From Methylococcaceae bacterium (GTDB lineage Bacteria > Pseudomonadota > Gammaproteobacteria > Methylococcales > Methylomonadaceae), in NCBI GenBank assembly GCA_013140465.1, contig JABFST010000138.1, positions 1 to 9,799 of the forward strand: a DNA stretch of 9,799 nucleotides. The letters run 5' to 3'. The position numbers and the translations under genes were made by a program. The notes under the pieces were generated by a model that saw nothing but the letters and a program-made list of their open reading frames with translations, had not been told where the DNA came from and did no database searches. Positions 1 through 5,990 of the stretch are shown piece by piece (position 1 is the first letter of the stretch; the number at the start of each line of letters is the position of its first letter).

Positions 1-1
1 A

Positions 2-286
2 AAAAAATCAGGTGCATTTTTACCAGGCATCAGGCCGGGCATACAAACCGCATCTTATATTGACAAGGTCATGACTCGCTTGACTTTAATAGGTGCTTTT
101 TATATCACTTTGGTTTGTTTGTTGCCTGAGTTTCTGATTGTTTATTGGAATGTACCTTTTTACTTTGGTGGTACGTCACTATTGATTATTGTTGTGGTTG
201 TCATGGATTTCATCTCTCAGATGCAAACTCATGTCATGTCCCAGCAATATGAAGGTTTGATGAAAAAAGCCAATTTAAAAAAATAA
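2..286 (+). CDS. secY: SecY, protein translocase channel subunit (3' part only)
   Basis: This is the C-terminal 94 residues of SecY, the membrane channel of the SecYEG protein-export machinery; the gene begins upstream of the window. The frame is open from base 2 and reads [13 protein letters not shown], then a conserved stretch around [13 protein letters not shown]. Two hydrophobic membrane segments follow, around [17 protein letters not shown] and [14 protein letters not shown], with the conserved [11 protein letters not shown] between them. The end, [13 protein letters not shown], matches the usual cytoplasmic tail. Some internal Met codons could be mistaken for a start (base 71), but the homology continues upstream of it. 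It is followed after 31 bases by rpmJ, the usual order at the end of the spc operon. Identification is by recall of the family and is very secure. Confidence 0.97.
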   Translation, partial: KKSGAFLPGIRPGIQTASYIDKVMTRLTLIGAFYITLVCLLPEFLIVYWNVPFYFGGTSLLIIVVVVMDFISQMQTHVMSQQYEGLMKKANLKK

Positions 287-317
287 TTATTGCACAAGAA
301 TAACTTAGGAGTTAGTT

Positions 318-431
318 GTGAAAGTTCGTGCTTCGGTAAAGGCAATTTGTAGAAATTGCAAAATTGTTAAAAGAAATGGTGTTGTTAGGGTTATTTGTGT
401 TGATGGTAGGCATAAACAACGACAAGGCTAA
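318..431 (+). CDS. rpmJ: 50S ribosomal protein L36
   Basis: This 37-residue protein starts [19 protein letters not shown] and ends GRHKQRQG, as expected for L36, a small protein of the large ribosomal subunit. Its zinc-ribbon ligands are all present (Cys11, Cys14, Cys27, His32), so it is the zinc-binding (C+) type. The start codon is GTG, set by a good Shine-Dalgarno sequence AGGAG (307-311) six bases upstream; no ATG fits. It lies 31 bases after secY and 76 bases before rpsM, exactly where rpmJ closes the spc operon in gammaproteobacteria. The GTG start and small size make it easy to miss with automated calling. Confidence 0.96.
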   Translation: MKVRASVKAICRNCKIVKRNGVVRVICVDGRHKQRQG

Positions 432-437
432 AATTTG

Positions 438-466
438 TTGCGTCCTAATTGTTGCAATGCTATAAT
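438..466 (+). promoter_or_regulatory. Internal promoter of the alpha operon
   Basis: A perfect -10 box TATAAT (461-466) is preceded by TGC (458-460), making an extended -10 element. A weak -35 candidate TTGCGT (438-443) lies 17 bases upstream. Transcription would start near base 473 and give a leader of about 35 bases before rpsM. E. coli also has an alpha-operon promoter between rpmJ and rpsM. Sequence match only; no expression data. Confidence 0.6.
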
Positions 467-488
467 TCGACGCTTAACTTTAGAGTAC

Positions 489-502
489 TACTCAGGGGAG
501 TA
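489..502 (+). promoter_or_regulatory. Hairpin over the rpsM ribosome binding site
   Basis: TACTC (489-493) pairs with GAGTA (498-502) around the loop AGGG, so the rpsM Shine-Dalgarno AGGGGAG (494-500) lies partly in the loop and partly in the stem. A second GAGTA copy at 483-487 repeats the 3' arm, although it is too close to 489-493 to form a simple hairpin with it. In E. coli, ribosomal protein S4 represses this operon by binding an mRNA pseudoknot at the same place. The hairpin is visible; a role in S4 feedback is inferred from position. Confidence 0.45.
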
Positions 503-507
503 TCTAG

Positions 508-864
508 ATGGCACGTATTGCCGGGATAAATATACCAGATCATAAACATGCAGTAATAGCTTTAACTGCAATCTATGGTATTGGTCGTCAAACTGCAAGT
601 GAAATTTGCGCAAAGGTAGAGATATTGCCTACCGTAAAAATAAAAGAACTGACTGAAGAGCAATTAGAAGCTATTCGTAATGTTGTTTCGAAGATGACAG
701 TGGAAGGTGATCTGCGTCGTGAAGTTTCTATGAATATCAAGCGTTTGATGGATCTAGGTTGCTATCGCGGAATTAGGCACCGTCGTGGTTTGCCATTACG
801 GGGTCAAAGGACGAGAACAAATGCTCGTACTCGTAAGGGTCCCCGTAAACCGATTAGAAAATAA
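508..864 (+). CDS. rpsM: 30S ribosomal protein S13
   Basis: This 118-residue protein matches S13 along its length, from [26 protein letters not shown] at the start to the basic tail [21 protein letters not shown]13 sits in the head of the small ribosomal subunit and contacts P-site tRNA and the large subunit; the basic C-terminal tail makes the tRNA contact. The start is fixed by AGGGGAG (494-500) seven bases upstream and by the universal N-terminus. It is the first gene of the alpha operon and is followed by rpsK after 24 bases. Its translation start may be a control point because of the hairpin over the ribosome binding site. Confidence 0.98.
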   Translation: MARIAGINIPDHKHAVIALTAIYGIGRQTASEICAKVEILPTVKIKELTEEQLEAIRNVVSKMTVEGDLRREVSMNIKRLMDLGCYRGIRHRRGLPLRGQRTRTNARTRKGPRKPIRK

Positions 865-888
865 GATTTCCCTTCAGAGGTTGAAGTA

Positions 889-1275
889 ATGGCTAGTCCA
901 AACCGTTCAAGAAAACGTATAAAAAAAGAAGTTGCTGATGGCATAGTGCATGTTCATGCTTCTTTTAACAACACCATCATAACAATAACAGACAGAAAAG
1001 GTAATGCTTTATCTTGGGCTACATCCGGCGGTTCTGGGTTTCGTGGTTCAAGAAAAAGCACCCCATTTGCCGCTCAGGTTGCCGCTGAAAAAGCTGGTAT
1101 AGTTGCGCAGGAATTTGGCATGAAAAATCTTGATGTTATGATCAAAGGCCCAGGCCCTGGACGCGAATCAGCTGTGCGTTCATTAAATAACCTTGGGTTT
1201 AAAATTAATAATATTGTTGATGTGACGCCTATTCCTCATAATGGATGCCGTCCGCCAAAAAAACGCCGCGTATAA
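889..1275 (+). CDS. rpsK: 30S ribosomal protein S11
   Basis: This 128-residue protein is S11, a platform protein of the small subunit that helps form the mRNA exit region. Diagnostic stretches are [42 protein letters not shown], the [11 protein letters not shown] segment and the C-terminal [13 protein letters not shown]. It is one residue shorter than the E. coli protein, with a slightly different N-terminus. AGAGG (876-880) lies eight bases before the ATG. It sits between rpsM and rpsD (18 bases to rpsD), in standard alpha-operon order. Confidence 0.98.
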   Translation: MASPNRSRKRIKKEVADGIVHVHASFNNTIITITDRKGNALSWATSGGSGFRGSRKSTPFAAQVAAEKAGIVAQEFGMKNLDVMIKGPGPGRESAVRSLNNLGFKINNIVDVTPIPHNGCRPPKKRRV

Positions 1276-1293
1276 AGAATCTGGAGTAGCAAC

Positions 1294-1914
1294 ATGGCAA
1301 GATATCTTGGGCCTACCTGTAAATTAAGTCGAAGAGAAGGTACTGATCTGTTCCTAAAGAGCAGAGGTAAATCCTTAGAAAATAAATGTAAGTTAGACCA
1401 AAGACCTGGTCAGCACGGTACAAAGCGTACCAGAAGCTCAGACTATGCTTTGCAGCTAAGGGCAAAACAAAGATTGCGCCGGATCTATGGCATTTTAGAA
1501 AAGCAATTTAGAAACTATTACAAAACAGCCGACATGAAAAAAGGTGCAACTGGTGAAAACTTGTTGAACTTGTTGGAATCTAGGTTGGATAACGTCGTTT
1601 ATCGTATGGGTTTTGCCTGCACACGCGCCGAAGCACGTCAATTGGTTGCACATAAATCAATCCCAGTTAATAGCGTACTGATTAACGTACCGTCTTATCA
1701 AGTTTCCCCTGGTGATGTGCTTTCTATAAGAGAAAAAGCCAAGAAACAACAACGTATCGTTGATGCGCTGACAGTGACTGAACAATATGGATTTCCTTCT
1801 TGGGTAGACGTTAATTCAAAAGCTATGACGGGTACATTTAGTTCATTGCCTGATCGTGTTGATTTGGGTAGTGATATTAATGAACAGTTAGTCGTTGAGC
1901 TATACTCTAAATAA
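1294..1914 (+). CDS. rpsD: 30S ribosomal protein S4
   Basis: This is a 206-residue S4, the same length as in E. coli. S4 nucleates assembly of the small subunit by binding the 5' domain of 16S rRNA. The N-terminal segment has [16 protein letters not shown] and PGQHGTKR. The S4 RNA-binding domain covers about residues 95-155, with [22 protein letters not shown] and [19 protein letters not shown]. The C-terminus [13 protein letters not shown] is canonical. In E. coli this protein also represses translation of its own operon; the hairpin before rpsM is a possible target here. A GGAG motif lies shortly upstream of the ATG. The next gene, rpoA, starts 21 bases after the stop. Confidence 0.98.
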   Translation: MARYLGPTCKLSRREGTDLFLKSRGKSLENKCKLDQRPGQHGTKRTRSSDYALQLRAKQRLRRIYGILEKQFRNYYKTADMKKGATGENLLNLLESRLDNVVYRMGFACTRAEARQLVAHKSIPVNSVLINVPSYQVSPGDVLSIREKAKKQQRIVDALTVTEQYGFPSWVDVNSKAMTGTFSSLPDRVDLGSDINEQLVVELYSK

Positions 1915-1935
1915 TTGCGGTTCTGAGGGATATAA

Positions 1936-2952
1936 ATGCAGAATTCTATTTCTGGCCTATTAAAGCCAAGATTAGTTGAGGTTTTAAGTAAATCTCCTAA
2001 TCATTCCAGAATTGTTATTGAGCCTCTTGAGCGTGGTTTCGGTCATTCATTAGGTAATGCATTGAGACGGGTTTTGTTATCTACGATACCAGGCTGTGCA
2101 GTAACTGATGTAGAGATTGAAGGAGTCCTTCATGAATACACGACTATTGAAGGTGTTCAAGAAGACGTTATAGATATACTGCTTAATTTAAAAAAACTTG
2201 CTGTAATACTGCATTCCAAGGATGAAGTAGAACTTAACTTGACAAAAGTTGGTGCAGGTTGTGTAACGGCGGCAGATATAAATCTTCCGCATGACGTTGA
2301 GATTGTAAATCCGGATCTGGTAATTGCAAACTTAACCCAATCAGGTGTACTTAATATGAAAATTAGGATACGTCGAGGTCGGGGTTATGAGCCTGTAAGT
2401 GTAAGAAAGCTTAATTCTGATCATAGTTCAGTTGTGGGTGCTTTGCAATTAGATGCGTCCTACAGTCCCATTGTTAAGGTAGCTTACCAAGTTGAAAGTA
2501 CGCGCGTTGAGCAGCGCACCAATTTGGATAGACTGGTTATTGAGTTGGAAACTAACGGAACAGTTGATCCAGAGCAAACCATAAAATTGGCGGCTACTAT
2601 ACTTCATGACCAATTATCTGTATTCGTTGATTTTGAAAAGGTAAATGATCAAGTCGAAGAAAAAGAAGTTGAAGTTGAAGAGATATTTGATCCTGTATTG
2701 TTGCGTCCAGTTGATGATCTCGAGCTTACTGTACGTTCAGCCAATTGTTTGAAAGCTGAGAATATTTTTTATATTGGCGATCTTATTCAGCGGACTGAAG
2801 TTGAGTTATTGAAGACTCCTAATTTGGGAAAGAAGTCTCTGACAGAAATTAAAGACATACTGGCATTGAAAGGTTTATCTTTGGGTATGCGCTTAGAAAA
2901 TTGGCCACCAGATAACTTAGTAGATCAATCGCACGCAATATCAACACATTAA
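1936..2952 (+). CDS. rpoA: RNA polymerase alpha subunit
   Basis: This 338-residue protein is the alpha subunit of RNA polymerase. The N-terminal assembly domain (about residues 1-235) contains [22 protein letters not shown] sequence, [24 protein letters not shown] and the [14 protein letters not shown] region. A glutamate-rich linker, EEKEVEVEE, follows. The C-terminal domain (about 252-330) has [32 protein letters not shown] and [10 protein letters not shown]. Arg267 corresponds to E. coli Arg265, the residue that contacts UP-element DNA and activators. The tail after LENWPP is 13 residues, versus 6 in E. coli, giving a slightly longer protein. It sits between rpsD and rplQ in the alpha operon. 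Confidence 0.98.
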   Translation: MQNSISGLLKPRLVEVLSKSPNHSRIVIEPLERGFGHSLGNALRRVLLSTIPGCAVTDVEIEGVLHEYTTIEGVQEDVIDILLNLKKLAVILHSKDEVELNLTKVGAGCVTAADINLPHDVEIVNPDLVIANLTQSGVLNMKIRIRRGRGYEPVSVRKLNSDHSSVVGALQLDASYSPIVKVAYQVESTRVEQRTNLDRLVIELETNGTVDPEQTIKLAATILHDQLSVFVDFEKVNDQVEEKEVEVEEIFDPVLLRPVDDLELTVRSANCLKAENIFYIGDLIQRTEVELLKTPNLGKKSLTEIKDILALKGLSLGMRLENWPPDNLVDQSHAISTH

Positions 2953-2968
2953 TATAGGTCTTCTTATA

Positions 2969-3331
2969 ATGAGACATCGTAAGTCAGGTAGAAAATTTAA
3001 TATAAACAGTAGCCATAGAAAAGCACTTTTTAGTAACATGGCGAATTCATTGTTTAAGCATGAGTTAATAAAGACAACTTTGCCTAAGGCTAAAGAGCTT
3101 AGGGGATTTGCTGAACCTTTGATAACTTTATCAAAGGAAGATAGCGTTGCTAAAAGACGTCTTGCATTTTCAAGGCTGCGTGATCGAGAAGTTGTCACCA
3201 AGCTTTTTAATGAATTAGGTCCACGATATAAAAACCGTGCTGGTGGTTATCTGCGCATAATGAAGTGTGGATTTCGCCCAGGCGATGATGCTCCGATGGC
3301 CTATGTTGAGCTGGTTGACAGGGCAGAATAA
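2969..3331 (+). CDS. rplQ: 50S ribosomal protein L17
   Basis: This is a 120-residue L17, a large-subunit protein near the peptide exit tunnel. It starts [28 protein letters not shown] and keeps the [14 protein letters not shown] segment and the C-terminal [16 protein letters not shown]...[14 protein letters not shown], all typical of the family. The ribosome binding site is weak (AGG at 2956-2958, ten bases upstream). With only 16 bases from the rpoA stop, it probably depends on translational coupling. It is the last gene of the alpha operon and is followed directly by a strong terminator. Confidence 0.98.
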   Translation: MRHRKSGRKFNINSSHRKALFSNMANSLFKHELIKTTLPKAKELRGFAEPLITLSKEDSVAKRRLAFSRLRDREVVTKLFNELGPRYKNRAGGYLRIMKCGFRPGDDAPMAYVELVDRAE

Positions 3332-3337
3332 AATTCT

Positions 3338-3380
3338 GAGACATAAAAAAAGCCGATTTAATCGGCTTTTTTTATGTCTC
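3338..3380. terminator. Bidirectional terminator after rplQ
   Basis: GAGACAT, A7 and GCCGAT (3338-3357) form a perfect 20-bp stem with 3361-3380 around the loop TTA. The GC-rich core GCCGAT/ATCGGC is flanked by A7 and T7, so a U-tract follows the core on either strand. It ends the alpha operon and can also stop transcripts coming from fdxA on the opposite strand. Confidence 0.93.
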
Positions 3381-3400
3381 ATGCTTTACTGAAATTAAAT

Positions 3401-3430
3401 TTGCGCCTGCTTGTATTTAGCAAGGCGCAA
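3401..3430 (-). terminator. Hairpin downstream of fdxA, possible terminator
   Basis: TTGCGCCT (3401-3408) and AGGCGCAA (3423-3430) are a perfect 8-bp inverted repeat. The pairing extends by GC/GC across a one-base bulge. On the minus strand it lies 72 bases past the fdxA stop and is followed by a loose AT run (ATTTAATTTC) rather than a clean U-tract. It may be a weak terminator or an mRNA-stabilising hairpin; the stronger 3338-3380 terminator lies just beyond it. Confidence 0.45.
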
Positions 3431-3502
3431 GTGTATATAAGAATTTTATTTTGCTAAGACGGTAATAACGCGTAATAGCCTGGCACTAAAATGTTTTGTG
3501 GT

Positions 3503-3829
3503 TTATGATTTTTGTATTAATTCGTATTTATTTGGTTTGCCATTCCATTCGTCAGCATTTGGCAGCGGTGGTTGGACTTCAGTAATTGCTGGCCATATCA
3601 CAGCTAAATCAGCATTGATTTGAATGAATTTCTTTTGGTCATCAGGTACATCATCTTCAGCATAAATAGCATTGGCTGGGCATTCTGGTTCGCAGAGAGT
3701 GCAATCAATACATTCATTTGGATCGATGACTAAAAATTCGGGTCCTTCATGAAAGCAATCGACGGGGCATACATCGACGCAATCGGTAAATTTACATTTA
3801 ATACAGTTGTCTGTGACTACAAAGGCCAT
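3503..3829 (-). CDS. fdxA: 7Fe ferredoxin, [3Fe-4S][4Fe-4S]
   Basis: This 108-residue protein closely resembles Azotobacter vinelandii ferredoxin I, a low-potential one-electron carrier of the cytoplasm. The N-terminal motif [19 protein letters not shown] and the second motif [13 protein letters not shown] carry the cluster ligands. By the known structure, Cys9, Cys17 and Cys50 bind the 3Fe cluster, and Cys21, Cys40, Cys43 and Cys46 bind the 4Fe cluster; Cys12 and Cys25 are also present. The C-terminal extension ([17 protein letters not shown]) is typical of this family. I chose the ATG at 3829 because the family starts MAFVVTDNC; an in-frame TTG at 3841 would add four residues. The Shine-Dalgarno sequence is weak (TTGG). 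It converges on rplQ and has no partner gene, so its electron partner is unknown. Confidence 0.95.
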   Translation of the reverse strand: MAFVVTDNCIKCKFTDCVDVCPVDCFHEGPEFLVIDPNECIDCTLCEPECPANAIYAEDDVPDDQKKFIQINADLAVIWPAITEVQPPLPNADEWNGKPNKYELIQKS

Positions 3830-3872
3830 AATTTTTACCAAGAAAGGGGTTAAGGAAAAAGTTCGTGTTACC

Positions 3873-3887
3873 CTGCTATATTAGCAG
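3873..3887. promoter_or_regulatory. Palindrome upstream of fdxA
   Basis: CTGCTA-TAT-TAGCAG is a perfect 6-bp inverted repeat with a 3-base centre, 44 bases before the fdxA start. On the minus strand it contains TAATAT, a possible -10 box. This is a fitting place for an operator, but no regulator can be named. Confidence 0.35.
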
Positions 3888-4222
3888 AAATGCTTAACGG
3901 ATAGAATACCTTGCCATTAGTTTTAGAGGCTAGTTTATAAGTCTGATTTTGGTCGTTTTATTGATGTGGACTGTAATAGTTTGCTTTTTTGCGTGCAGTA
4001 TTTGTGTGTAAAAAAGCTATAAACTTAAAAAATTCACGTTTAATGCCCAATAGTAAAGTTGTGTTAAGAATAGTAGCTTTGCTGCGCATGAGTGGGTAAA
4101 GGCTAGTGTATGTCCCAAGCATCTGTTGTATCAAATGTGGACATGTTTAGCGTGGTGTAATCTTGAGTGAATAAAGAAGGTGAGAAGATCATTCTTTGGC
4201 CCGCAGGGATTGGGTTGCCGAC

Positions 4223-4246
4223 AAAAAACCTTAAGGAGTGTTTTTT
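4223..4246. terminator. Weak A/T-stem hairpin after the TPR gene
   Basis: AAAAAAC (4223-4229) pairs with GTTTTTT (4240-4246) around a 10-base loop, leaving a T6 run on either strand. It lies about 60 bases past the TPR gene stop (minus strand). The stem has only one G-C pair, so it would be a poor intrinsic terminator; no better one is visible. Confidence 0.25.
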
Positions 4247-4308
4247 AACCGAAATTCGGTGCATATCAGGAATGTGGCGGGTGCTTCCATGCGCAGAACT
4301 CTGGGATG

Positions 4309-4998
4309 TTATTGTTTTGAATTTTGAGAGTTTAAGATCGAGGCAAACAAGCCGCTGGTATTGCTTTGATTGTGTTCACTAATGTCATTAAGAGCCGCTT
4401 TCGCTTCCTCCTTTAATTGGTTGTCTGCATAAACTTGTTCAGCGCGTGAAGGTGCGGCAATTGATTTATTTAGGTAGTTTGCGGCTTCTGTATATTTATT
4501 TTGGGAGAGTAAAAAATTACCATAATAAAAGTTGCTGTCTACGCCGTTGGGGTTGATTTTTAAAGCCTTTGTGAGCAATTCTTGTGCTTTGGCGTTATCG
4601 CCAAAGCCAATAGGCCATTCTGGGGTCATATAATAAAGAGTCCCCAAGGTGACTAAAGCGCAGCCCTCCATGGCGTTGGGGTTAATGTCTATAGCCTTGA
4701 GCAGCAGGTCTTTTGCTTTATGTATGGCTGAAATGGCTGAAATGGCGTCTTGGGTTTCGGCATTTGAGGCCGTCACAATGGCGAGTAGTATGAGTGGTTC
4801 TGCGCGATCAGGATGTTGGGTCATAACAGCGTTGGTCTTTTGTATTAACGCAGAATACTTAGCCTGTTTATGCTGTTTGGGGGTGCTATAGTAAGTTATA
4901 GCCCACTCGGATTCAATGTCTTGCAGAGCGCTTTTAAGGCCATTCGCAAGACATGTAGAAGTTAGTAGTAATAATGCAACAAAAGTTGTTTTTTTCAT
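4309..4998 (-). CDS. Exported TPR-repeat protein, function unknown
   Basis: This is a 229-residue protein. The start MKKTTFVALLLLTSTCLANG is a signal peptide, probably cut after Ala18 (CLA-N). Cys16 is a poor lipobox (Thr at -3 and -1), so it is probably periplasmic rather than a lipoprotein. The mature part is helical, with tetratricopeptide-like repeats: about residues 95-123 (LLLKAIDINPNAMEG), 136-165 (AQELLTKALKINPNGVDSNFYYGNFLL) and 166-182 (NKYTEAANYLNKSI). The middle segment PEWPIGFGDNAKA separates two repeats and is shared, as I recall, with other uncharacterised bacterial TPR proteins. TPRs bind proteins; no partner can be named. The start has no Shine-Dalgarno sequence, but a promoter lies immediately before it. 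Bases 4724-4746 hold a short in-frame tandem repeat. It lies downstream of the CYTH gene on the same strand, 51 bases away. Confidence 0.8.
   Translation of the reverse strand: MKKTTFVALLLLTSTCLANGLKSALQDIESEWAITYYSTPKQHKQAKYSALIQKTNAVMTQHPDRAEPLILLAIVTASNAETQDAISAISAIHKAKDLLLKAIDINPNAMEGCALVTLGTLYYMTPEWPIGFGDNAKAQELLTKALKINPNGVDSNFYYGNFLLSQNKYTEAANYLNKSIAAPSRAEQVYADNQLKEEAKAALNDISEHNQSNTSGLFASILNSQNSKQ
4724..4746. repeat. 9-bp tandem repeat inside the TPR gene
   Basis: ATGGCTGAA occurs twice in a row (4724-4732, 4733-4741), followed by a partial third copy ATGGC. On the coding (minus) strand it gives the peptide AISAISAI (residues 85-92). The unit is a multiple of three, so copy-number change would keep the frame. 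Confidence 0.8.
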
Positions 4999-5004
4999 GA
5001 GCTA

Positions 5005-5033
5005 ACTATAAAACAAATTAGCAATGCAATCAA
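5005..5033 (-). promoter_or_regulatory. Promoter of the TPR gene
   Basis: On the minus strand, TTGATT (5033-5028) and TATAGT (5010-5005) are separated by exactly 17 bases, matching 4 of 6 and 5 of 6 consensus positions. Only six bases lie between the -10 box and the ATG. Transcription would therefore start at or very near the start codon, suggesting a leaderless mRNA. This agrees with the absence of a Shine-Dalgarno sequence. Confidence 0.5.
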
Positions 5034-5049
5034 TAATTCTCTTAAGTCA

Positions 5050-5526
5050 TTATTTATCTTGCCATTCTGAATATGGGTAGGTGATTAGGTTGTTGTTGTA
5101 ATAACGCAAATCATGGGTCACTTCGACCCCTAGCCACTCGGGTGATGAAAATGGTTGATCAATGCTGGACAATTCAATTTCGGCAACACAGAGTCCTAGG
5201 TTGATGCCTGAAAACTCGTCAATTTCCCAAGTATTGCTGTCATTGATGACAATGTGGCGTTGTTTTTCAATGATGGGTTTTTTGCATAGGTTGGCGATAA
5301 TTTCTTCCGCATCAGAAGCTGGGATTTTGTATTCGTACTCATGCCTATGCGTGCCAGCAACTGCACTTTTAATGTTAAGCCACGCGCAGTCATCACTTAT
5401 TCTTACCCTAATGGAGCAAGTGGGTTGTGAGCTTAAATAGCCTTGTCGGTAATTGGATGTGTGGCTGACAAGTGTGCGCCAATTATCGTTAGCCAGCAGA
5501 AACTTACGTTCAATTTCAATAGCCAT
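5050..5526 (-). CDS. CYTH-domain protein, probable inorganic triphosphatase
   Basis: A 158-residue single-domain protein of the CYTH (CyaB/thiamine triphosphatase) superfamily of triphosphate tunnel enzymes. The signature ExExK is at the N-terminus (Glu4, Glu6, Lys8 in EIERKF). Charged residues alternate along the expected tunnel strands: Arg27 in YRQGYL, Arg40/Arg42 in SIRVRIS, Lys53 in NIKS, Glu63/Glu65/Lys67 in HEYEYKIP, Lys88/Arg90, Glu101/Asp103 in WEIDEF, Glu116/Glu118 in AEIEL, and Glu135 in GVEVT. The short, stand-alone form is like the Nitrosomonas europaea enzyme shown to hydrolyse tripolyphosphate, so a metal-dependent triphosphatase is the best guess. An adenylate cyclase role is possible but less likely. 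Its ATG shares a base with the stop of the CDGSH gene (TAATG), so the two are translationally coupled. Confidence 0.88.
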   Translation of the reverse strand: MAIEIERKFLLANDNWRTLVSHTSNYRQGYLSSQPTCSIRVRISDDCAWLNIKSAVAGTHRHEYEYKIPASDAEEIIANLCKKPIIEKQRHIVINDSNTWEIDEFSGINLGLCVAEIELSSIDQPFSSPEWLGVEVTHDLRYYNNNLITYPYSEWQDK

Positions 5527-5765
5527 TACAGTTCTCTACAATTGTTTGTGCCGTCACAGTAGGGTGGGGTCTTGGTTTCTGAACACCCGCATAAGTATAG
5601 AGTTTTTGACTCTTCAGCTATGAATTTAAAAGATTTTTTATCAGAGAACTCACGGTGCGCATGGTCGCATAGTGGCATATTTTGGCTGTAGCCACAGTTG
5701 CACCAGCCATACTTAGTGCCAGCTATTACATCTACAGGTAAAGGGGAGTTGGTTTTTGTTGCCAT
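5526..5765 (-). CDS. Small CDGSH-type iron-sulfur protein with an altered second motif
   Basis: This 79-residue protein has two CDGSH-like iron-sulfur motifs and no signal peptide. The first is complete: WCNCGYSQNMPLCDHAH, with ligands Cys22, Cys24, Cys33 and His37 and the conserved Ser27 and Pro31; the usual CDGSH core is CDHAH here. The second, LCGCSETKTPPYCDGTN, has Cys59, Cys61 and Cys70, but Asn74 replaces the expected His. Cys76 lies two residues later. Family members bind a 2Fe-2S cluster by three Cys and one His and are proposed to act in redox or iron-sulfur handling. There is no clear Shine-Dalgarno sequence before the ATG. It is the first gene of a unit with the CYTH gene (1-base overlap) and is divergent from sodB. 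Confidence 0.9.
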   Translation of the reverse strand: MATKTNSPLPVDVIAGTKYGWCNCGYSQNMPLCDHAHREFSDKKSFKFIAEESKTLYLCGCSETKTPPYCDGTNNCREL

Positions 5766-5793
5766 GATCGTTGCTGTTTTAGTTAAAAGTAGG

Positions 5794-5799
5794 ATTATA
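5794..5799 (-). promoter_or_regulatory. -10 box for the CDGSH-CYTH unit
   Basis: On the minus strand TATAAT (5799-5794) is a perfect -10 box, 28 bases before the CDGSH start. The best -35 candidate is TTGCCT about 19 bases upstream, which is weak, and there is no TG extension. Probably activator-dependent if real. Confidence 0.45.
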
Positions 5800-5856
5800 A
5801 TGTAAGTGGAACTCGGCTAGGCAAAAATTAAGGGCGGTATGGGCTGCACTAAAAGC

Positions 5857-5876
5857 GGCTAACTAGTTGGCCAACT
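5857..5876. promoter_or_regulatory. Overlapping palindromes between the CDGSH gene and sodB
   Basis: AGTTGGCCAACT (5865-5876) is a perfect 12-bp palindrome. It overlaps AACTAGTT (5861-5868), itself the centre of the near-palindrome GGCTAACTAGTTGGCC (5857-5872, one mismatched pair). The two centres are six bases apart. It lies in the shared upstream region of two divergent genes and may be an operator. It does not match the Fur box that I know. Confidence 0.4.
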
Positions 5877-5896
5877 CGTGCTTTATTTAATCACTC

Positions 5897-5921
5897 GGTA
5901 ATGCTAAAGTAATAGCTTACC
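5897..5921 (+). promoter_or_regulatory. Inverted repeat upstream of sodB
   Basis: GGTAA (5897-5901) and GCTA (5903-5906) pair with TAGC (5913-5916) and TTACC (5917-5921), giving a 9-bp stem with one bulged T and a 6-base loop, about 70 bases before sodB. It could be an operator or, if transcribed, a leader hairpin. No convincing sodB promoter was found; TTGGCT (5951-5956) is a weak -35 candidate. Confidence 0.35.
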
Positions 5922-5990
5922 AAAATACTAGGTTTTTAGATCCGTATTTCTTGGCTATTTTTATTTAATTTACTTTATTAGGACATTCTT

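Larger units (their letters stand above)
3830..4308. other. Non-coding stretch between fdxA and the TPR gene
   Basis: About 480 bases with no convincing gene. It must hold the fdxA promoter (read leftward); no good -35/-10 pair stands out there, although TAATAT lies inside the palindrome at 3873-3887. AAAGCTA (4013-4019) and CTTAA (4024-4028) can pair with TAAG-type arms at 4064-4068 and 4074-4080 in a long AT-rich hairpin. ACCGAAATTCGGT (4248-4260) is a small palindrome. A short open frame at 4167-4382 runs into the TPR gene on the other strand and resembles nothing I know. Confidence 0.6.

Noticed and set aside
2941..3201. 86-codon minus-strand frame over rplQ
   Set aside because: Antisense shadow of a highly conserved ribosomal gene.
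3830..3841. Upstream TTG start for fdxA adding four residues
   Set aside because: The family begins at MAFVVTDNC, and the four extra residues (VKI region) are not expected; no stronger Shine-Dalgarno sequence supports the TTG.
4167..4382. 71-codon open frame, + strand
   Set aside because: No ribosome binding site and no family resemblance, and its 3' part lies antisense to the TPR gene; likely chance.
4649..4891. 80-codon plus-strand frame inside the TPR gene
   Set aside because: Opposite-strand shadow; the minus-strand protein has a signal peptide and TPR repeats, this one has nothing recognisable.
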